A DNA stretch of 64,000 bases, taken from contig NZ_QWKG01000007.1 in NCBI RefSeq assembly GCF_009911595.1, forward strand, positions 38,411-102,410. The letters are read 5' to 3'. The translations under genes and the position numbers were made by a program. Each line of letters begins with the position of its first letter. Within the stretch, counting starts at the first letter, position 1. This DNA comes from Colidextribacter sp. OB.20 (GTDB taxonomy: Bacteria; Bacillota; Clostridia; Oscillospirales; Oscillospiraceae). The notes beneath the pieces were generated by a model that saw only the letters and a list, made by a program, of their open reading frames with translations, did no database searches and was not told the DNA's origin. Of the stretch, positions 59,382 to 64,000 are shown piece by piece.

Positions 59382-60782
59382 ATGAAATATGATGTGGTTC
59401 TCAAGGGCGGTCTCCTCCTGGATATCCAGAATCGTGTGCGCAAATTCACCGACATCGCGGTTCAGGAGGGGAAGATAGCCGCTCTGGGAGAAAACCTGGA
59501 CGGCAATACCGTTTGGGACGTCTCAGGAAAGACGGTCCTTCCCGGCGTGATTGACATGCACGTACATGTGACCAGAGACCTGGGAGGCCAGGCTGGCTAC
59601 TATATGTCGGCCGCAAGCGGCGTATCCACAATGATCGACTATGCCGGCCCTGTTTCAGATATCCTGGCCCATGTTGTCCCCAATGGATGTGGGCTGAATG
59701 TTGGGTGCCTCCCTGCCGCCCCCGCCGCAGTCCTGGGGACAAATCCGGCCCGTAAGGAAGTCCGGGCCTTTCTGGAGTCCTCTCTGCGGGACGGGGCACT
59801 TGGCCTCAAGGTGCTGGGCGGCCATTTCCCGCTTACGCCGGAGGCCTCCCGCTTCTGCGTGGAGGAGTGCAACAGACGCAGGGTGTTTGTCGCCTGGCAC
59901 GCCGGCAGCACAGAAAATCGCAGCAACATATATGGAATGCGCGAGGCCGTGGAATGTGCCAAGGGGTACCGCCTGCTGCTGGCTCACGTCAATGCGTACT
60001 GCCGAGGGAACTGCTACAGCTATCTGGAGGAGCTGCGGGATGCGTTCCAGATGCTGAGAGACAACCCCAACATTATCGCGGACTCCCACATGGCGGTAAA
60101 TAACGGCACCAGCGGCAGGTGTACCGGCGACACGGTGAACGACCAGATTACGCAGAACTGCCTGCGTTCCTTTGGGTATTCGACCACAACGGATGGACTG
60201 GAGCAGGCAATTCGGGATCGGGTCTCAAAAGTGATCGCGCCGGTGGGGGTGGAAAACAAGCTGCTGGAGGGGGCAGAGGCGCTGCGCCACTGGCAGCGGG
60301 GAACAACCGATGTACATGTCAGCTTCCCGGTCAACCTGCCCATGGTGGCCGCCGCCTGCCTGTTGGAGCGCAAGCCTGGCTCCCGAGACTTTTTGATCGA
60401 CATGGCGGCGACGGATGGTGGCGGCTTCCCGCGGAACGGCCTGCTGCGCAGACTGCTGTGTTACTACAAGCTGGGTTACTTAACACTGGAGGAAGTGGTA
60501 TATAAATGCTCCACAGCTCCCGCACAAGTGTTTGCGATGCCGTCTAAAGGGCACCTTGGAATTGGCGCTGATGCGGATATCGCAGTGGTTGACCTGGCGA
60601 AGGGAGATGCGGTCATGACCTTTGCCAAGGGACGGCCTGTTCTGATGGATGGAAAGGTGGTAGGCAGAGGCGGAACCCTGATAACGACACCAGAAGGGGA
60701 GGAGGTATGCAGAAGAGAGCAGATTCCATATCAGGTTATAAGCCCGGAGACCGGACGGTTTTATCAAAAGGAGGGAGATTGA
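59382..60782 (+). CDS. Amidohydrolase (D-aminoacylase/dihydroorotase-like)
   Basis: This 466-residue amidohydrolase-superfamily enzyme has VVLKGGLLLDIQNRVRKFTD and VSGKTVLPGVIDMHVHV with the metal HxH. A further histidine lies in LLLAHVNAYCRG, DSHMAV supplies another, and IDMAATDGGG is the likely catalytic Asp region. The C-terminal small domain reads GHLGIGADADIAVVDLAKG. It would hydrolyse an amide such as an N-acyl amino acid, a cyclic amide or a lactam. The downstream transporter and dipeptidase support an amino-acid-derivative substrate. ATG 59382 has AGAGTGGG upstream, a weak site. Confidence 0.85.
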   Translation: MKYDVVLKGGLLLDIQNRVRKFTDIAVQEGKIAALGENLDGNTVWDVSGKTVLPGVIDMHVHVTRDLGGQAGYYMSAASGVSTMIDYAGPVSDILAHVVPNGCGLNVGCLPAAPAAVLGTNPARKEVRAFLESSLRDGALGLKVLGGHFPLTPEASRFCVEECNRRRVFVAWHAGSTENRSNIYGMREAVECAKGYRLLLAHVNAYCRGNCYSYLEELRDAFQMLRDNPNIIADSHMAVNNGTSGRCTGDTVNDQITQNCLRSFGYSTTTDGLEQAIRDRVSKVIAPVGVENKLLEGAEALRHWQRGTTDVHVSFPVNLPMVAAACLLERKPGSRDFLIDMAATDGGGFPRNGLLRRLLCYYKLGYLTLEEVVYKCSTAPAQVFAMPSKGHLGIGADADIAVVDLAKGDAVMTFAKGRPVLMDGKVVGRGGTLITTPEGEEVCRREQIPYQVISPETGRFYQKEGD

Positions 60783-60831
60783 CGCAGTCCAAAGAAAGAA
60801 TATCGTGGATGATTTGTAAGGAGGTTTTTGT

Positions 60832-62136
60832 ATGATTTTTAATTTACCCCCTATTTTAGGCCTGGCACCGCTGATTATTTACATTATTCTGGCGTTCCGT
60901 AAGAATATCCACCCACTGGTCAACGTGATTATCTGTCTTGTAGTTGGAGCGGTGCTGACAAAGACAAATCTGCTTCAATTTGGTTCAATCCTGACCGCAT
61001 CATTGGGCTCATTTCTGGGACAGGTCGGCTTTATCATCATGATTGGCTCGGGCCTGGGCTTGATCTTGAAAGAGTCCGGCGTGGCGGAAAACCTGGTTTA
61101 CCTGATGGTGCGCAAAATCGGAATCAACTCCATAAACAGGGCAATTCTGGCCTCAATGCTCACCTCAATGTTTATGGTTCTGGTGCTGAGCACCCTTACC
61201 GGCGGAAACGCCGTAATCGCCCCCATCATTATCCCTCTGGTTGCCTCTGTGGGCATGACTTCCAGTACGCTGGCTGTAATTATACAGACCGCAGGCGTGA
61301 CCGGCCTGTTTATCAGCCCGTTTTCTCCGCCCATGGTGACTATCATGGAGCTGACAGGTTTGACCTATCCCCAGGTCCTGCTCCGAGCCAGTCTGCCGGT
61401 GTGTATTCCGCTGTGGATTATTACCTATTTCAATGCAAAGCGCGTGCAGAAGGCTACGCTTGGGGTCACTGATTACCCCGAGGGGACCGCGCTGTCGGTG
61501 GACAACTATCAAGCCGCTCCCGAGGCGAAGCGGGCGACCTTGTTTTTTAGTGTAGCCATGCTCCTTGTGGTAGCCTACGGCATTATATTTAAGCTTGGCG
61601 TTGCCCATGCGATCACAGTGATTACGGTGGCTGTTCTGGCAACCGGCTTCGGCGCCCGCTTTAAGGCCGACAAAACTATTAATCTGTTTATGAAAGGCTG
61701 CGCCCAGTATTTCTGGATTTTTATGCTGTTTATCTTGATGGACCCGTTCCTGAATTTCATCCAAAAGAGCGGTGCGTTTGATGCGCTGGTTGAGATTGGA
61801 ACCCCTCTGATCGAGGGCGGCGGAAAGGTCGGACTGGCCATGCTGGCTTCGCTCATTGGCACCTTTGGCATCCAGGGCGCTGCGGTGGCTCAGGCTGTAA
61901 TGATGGACACTGTGTTCCGTCCGCTGGTGACAGCCACCGGGCTGAGTATGAATGTCTGGGCTATGGTTATTTTGATCGGCTCGCAAATGACTTCTTTTGC
62001 TTACCCGGGACTGGACATGGTGGCAGCCACAGGCACAGCCCGCTCCGGCGATATGAAATCCCAGGTTAAGCATGGCTGGATTGTCGTGGCGGCAGTGTTA
62101 ATTGTGTGCCTGATCTCGTCGATCCTGTTTGGATAG
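60832..62136 (+). CDS. IT-superfamily membrane transporter
   Basis: This is a 434-residue protein with about 11-12 hydrophobic segments and the layout of GntP/Na-H antiporter-like ion-transporter families: two related halves, with polar loop regions STLTGGNAVIAPIIIPLVAS and FGIQGAAVAQAVMMD, and GLFISPFSPPMVTIMELTGL. AAGGAGG lies 10 nt before the ATG. It probably imports the amide, carboxylate or dipeptide used by its two enzyme neighbours. Exact family and substrate unclear. Confidence 0.75.
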   Translation: MIFNLPPILGLAPLIIYIILAFRKNIHPLVNVIICLVVGAVLTKTNLLQFGSILTASLGSFLGQVGFIIMIGSGLGLILKESGVAENLVYLMVRKIGINSINRAILASMLTSMFMVLVLSTLTGGNAVIAPIIIPLVASVGMTSSTLAVIIQTAGVTGLFISPFSPPMVTIMELTGLTYPQVLLRASLPVCIPLWIITYFNAKRVQKATLGVTDYPEGTALSVDNYQAAPEAKRATLFFSVAMLLVVAYGIIFKLGVAHAITVITVAVLATGFGARFKADKTINLFMKGCAQYFWIFMLFILMDPFLNFIQKSGAFDALVEIGTPLIEGGGKVGLAMLASLIGTFGIQGAAVAQAVMMDTVFRPLVTATGLSMNVWAMVILIGSQMTSFAYPGLDMVAATGTARSGDMKSQVKHGWIVVAAVLIVCLISSILFG

Positions 62137-62199
62137 CTGGAGCTGGTGCGCCTTAAGTACAGACAATAAAACAACATATTTGGGAAAGGAGAACAAGCC

Positions 62200-63618
62200 A
62201 TGTGCTTTATGCTGATCGGCGGCAGGGACTCTTTTGAGGCTGGAATGATGCTGGGCGGCCACAATGACGATCTGAATGGATATGAAGCAGCCTCTCTGGA
62301 GATATATCCCCATATGAGGCACCAGCCGGGTGCGTCCATTCAATTACCCACGGGCCCGGTTATCCCACAGCCCGGAGAGACCGCCCGTTGCCTCCTGCTG
62401 AAAACATTCCGCGGCAATCTGGCGGGGGACACGATTGCCATCAGTGAACACGGCGTCTGCCTGATGGGCGGCGAGAATCTGGCTGTGGACCGCAATGACC
62501 GCGCGGCCCAGGCCGACCCCATTGTGGAAAAAGGGGTTGCGGGTGGCGTTCGCTTTGTAGCGCTGACGCAGAGCAGGACGGCGCGGGAATGTGTGGAGCG
62601 GATCGGCCGGTACTATACAGAGTATGGGAACCGCTTCCCCTGCGCGGTGGGTGTTTTTGACGCACAGGAGTCGTGGTATATTGAGGGCGGGGGCGGGAGC
62701 ACCTGGCTGGCGGTCCGAGTACCGGATGACTGCTACCTGGTTCAGTCCAACGGTTACCGCATCAACGAGGTGGACTGGGACGACACGGAGAATACCCTCT
62801 ATTCCCCAGGCCTGCGGGAGTTTGTCATCGACAAGGGCCTCTGGGACCCCGATACCGGGCCATTCCACTGGGCAAGAGCGTTTGGCCGGAAATTCCTGGA
62901 GGAGCCCAGCACCTATTTTTACAACTCCAGGCGTATCTGGCGCGCGCTTAACCTCCTGTCTCCCTCTGCCGGCTTCAGCCCCGATTTGGAGGAGTACCCC
63001 ACGTTTATGAAACCTGACAGGCCAATCACAAGGCAGCAGGTGATGCAGCTGCTTCGGGATTACAACAGCGATAACGACTTCTGCGCGTTCCAGGAGTCGG
63101 GCGTGGCCAACGAGGTCCGGCCCATCGGCGTGCCCCATTGTATCCACTCAGCCGTGACTGAGCTGCGTCGGGATGTCCCGGTGGATCTGGGCTGTGTGCT
63201 GTGGAGCTGCCTGAGCTCTCCGCTGACCGCCCCATTCCTGCCCCATCACTATGGAATCACCGAGATTGCCCCCGCCTTCCTGGAGGGCAGCGACAAGTGT
63301 GAGGATTCCTCCGCTTACTGGAGCTTCCGTAAGCTCACTAATCTGGCTATGACCAATTTCTCCGCCTATTCCCCGGTTGTCACAGAGGTATGGGGAAAAT
63401 TGGAGGGGAAAGCGGCTTCCATGCAGTCTGTTGCAGAGCGGGAGGCAGCTGCCTGTTATAACAGGGACCCGGAGCAGGCCAAGGAAATACTGACCGCTTT
63501 TGCCGGCGCGCTGGACTATGAGGCGCTGAGAACGGCAAAGCAGGTTGAGGACAAGCTGCACCGGGACATTGCAGGAGGTTTGTATCGCTGTTTTGCCAAG
63601 GGCAGCCTGGAGTGGTAA
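62200..63618 (+). CDS. C69-family dipeptidase (N-terminal nucleophile)
   Basis: This is a 472-residue Ntn-fold hydrolase of the PepD/C69 type. The nucleophile would be Cys2 of MCFMLIGG, exposed after Met removal, without a pro-peptide. Landmarks include GHNDDLNGYEAASLEI, VCLMGGENLAVDRNDRA, FDAQESWYIEGGGGSTW and VQSNGYRINEVDWDD, and the late SAYWSFRKLTNLAMTNF. C69 enzymes cleave dipeptides. AAAGGAG precedes the ATG. It follows the transporter by 63 nt and is probably cytoplasmic, as no signal peptide is seen. Confidence 0.85.
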   Translation: MCFMLIGGRDSFEAGMMLGGHNDDLNGYEAASLEIYPHMRHQPGASIQLPTGPVIPQPGETARCLLLKTFRGNLAGDTIAISEHGVCLMGGENLAVDRNDRAAQADPIVEKGVAGGVRFVALTQSRTARECVERIGRYYTEYGNRFPCAVGVFDAQESWYIEGGGGSTWLAVRVPDDCYLVQSNGYRINEVDWDDTENTLYSPGLREFVIDKGLWDPDTGPFHWARAFGRKFLEEPSTYFYNSRRIWRALNLLSPSAGFSPDLEEYPTFMKPDRPITRQQVMQLLRDYNSDNDFCAFQESGVANEVRPIGVPHCIHSAVTELRRDVPVDLGCVLWSCLSSPLTAPFLPHHYGITEIAPAFLEGSDKCEDSSAYWSFRKLTNLAMTNFSAYSPVVTEVWGKLEGKAASMQSVAEREAAACYNRDPEQAKEILTAFAGALDYEALRTAKQVEDKLHRDIAGGLYRCFAKGSLEW

Positions 63619-63701
63619 AACCGTAGACTTGGGACAAAGCATTTCCTTGGGAAAACAGTATAACTCTCCATCTATGGTATATTGAAGTTTTTCCATGACA
63701 G

Positions 63702-63730
63702 TTGAAATCCATTTTTATATTTCATATACT
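63702..63730 (+). promoter_or_regulatory. Sigma-A promoter for the right-edge gene
   Basis: TTGAAA (63702-63707), a 17-nt spacer and TATACT (63725-63730) in the 173-nt gap after the dipeptidase gene. The right-edge gene may thus have its own promoter. Confidence 0.65.
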
Positions 63731-63791
63731 ATGGCTGTGCTCAGGAGTCCCTGACACAAATCAAAATAGGAGATTAAAGAGGCGGATTTAT

Positions 63792-64000
63792 ATGGAAGAC
63801 AATCGTATTATTGAATGTGTAGAGCGCGCAAACTACATCCTGTCGAACCTGATGGCGGTGAAGCCGGGAGAAGAGGTGCTGATCGTCATCGACCCCCAGA
63901 CGGACATGCGCATGGCCAACGCTATGGCAGCGGCGGCTCTGAACTGCGGCGCGGAGTACGGGATCTATATGATGCCCATCCGCGGCAAGGACAAGGCCAC
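63792..64000 (+). CDS. Partial gene, M29 aminopeptidase/NicX-like family; cut by the right edge
   Basis: Only the first 69 residues are present, starting MEDNRIIECVERANYILSNL and continuing VKPGEEVLIVIDPQTD and AAALNCGAEYGIYMM. This pattern (VKPGEEVLI ... ANAMAAAALNCGAE) is typical of N-termini of leucyl-aminopeptidase-like M29 proteins and 2,5-dihydroxypyridine dioxygenase-like relatives. GAGG lies about 9 nt upstream. Next to a dipeptidase and an amidohydrolase, a peptidase role would fit. The rest is outside the window. Confidence 0.6.
   Translation, partial: MEDNRIIECVERANYILSNLMAVKPGEEVLIVIDPQTDMRMANAMAAAALNCGAEYGIYMMPIRGKDKA

Noticed and set aside
1..64000. CRISPR arrays, rRNA, tRNA, prophage or complete insertion sequences
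   Set aside because: No regularly spaced repeats, structural RNA signatures, phage structural genes or transposase frames were seen in the window.

Overview
This window looks like chromosome of a motile, GC-rich gut-type Clostridia (Bacillota), most likely an Oscillospiraceae relative of Flavonifractor, Intestinimonas or Oscillibacter. That placement is inference. It rests on strong AGGAGG ribosome-binding sites, short-leader lipoproteins, several sugar ABC transporters with solute-binding lipoproteins, a sigma-28-driven Gram-positive flagellin and a GC-rich codon bias. There is no rRNA, tRNA, CRISPR array or complete transposase. One MITE-like element and a few structured intergenic repeats are visible.

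Layout. (1) 1-4.2 kb, minus strand: a YtfQ/YtfR/YtfT-like sugar ABC operon. Its permease reads, in frame, into the C-terminal part of a response-regulator receiver domain, so it is either a deletion fusion or an assembly chimera. (2) 4.4-6.9 kb, minus: a secreted beta-propeller with a LysM domain and a zinc-type alcohol dehydrogenase. (3) 7.1-17.4 kb, plus: a ten-gene sugar or sugar-acid operon with a solute-binding protein, a frameshifted ATPase, two permeases, a 2-hydroxyacid dehydrogenase, an AroE-like dehydrogenase, a cupin phosphoglucose isomerase, a KDPG aldolase, an FGGY kinase and a GntR/UTRA regulator. The operon and the divergent dehydrogenase share a TAATGTAATTAC operator just downstream of good sigma-A promoters. 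(4) 17.4-19.3 kb: a phosphotriesterase-like gene and decayed remnants, including a 2-hydroxyacid dehydrogenase with a large internal deletion.

(5) 19.4-36.4 kb, plus: flagellin behind a textbook sigma-28 promoter, followed by what appears to be a flagellin-glycan island. It holds a large GT2 glycosyltransferase, a CDP-3,6-dideoxyhexose pathway (RfbF, RfbG, RfbH, an RfbC-type epimerase, an SDR reductase), further GT2 and GT4 enzymes, FkbM-type methyltransferases, a B12-binding radical SAM enzyme and a radical SAM/SPASM enzyme. The 3' end of flagellin is exactly duplicated (65 bp) downstream. This island is the best candidate for an undescribed system.

(6) 36.8-50.6 kb, minus: a long array, probably at least partly one transcript: gluconolactonase-like lactonase, Fe-alcohol dehydrogenase, FGGY kinase, a Gld-type ABC exporter module (ATPase, permease, GldG-like, DUF4340), solute-binding protein, sugar ATPase, two permeases and a DUF6273 protein. 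(7) 50.8-58.2 kb: a SorC-family regulator divergent from a 2-oxoacid/acetoin dehydrogenase operon (E1 alpha, E1 beta, E2, lipoyl-E3) with its own lipoate ligase. The palindrome ATTTAC-N4-GTAAAT lies downstream of both the lactonase and the dehydrogenase promoters, which suggests one SorC regulon joining sugar oxidation to thiolytic or acetoin metabolism. (8) 58.2-64 kb: a LysR regulator divergent from an amidohydrolase, an IT-superfamily transporter and a C69 dipeptidase, then a partial metallopeptidase-like gene cut by the window edge.
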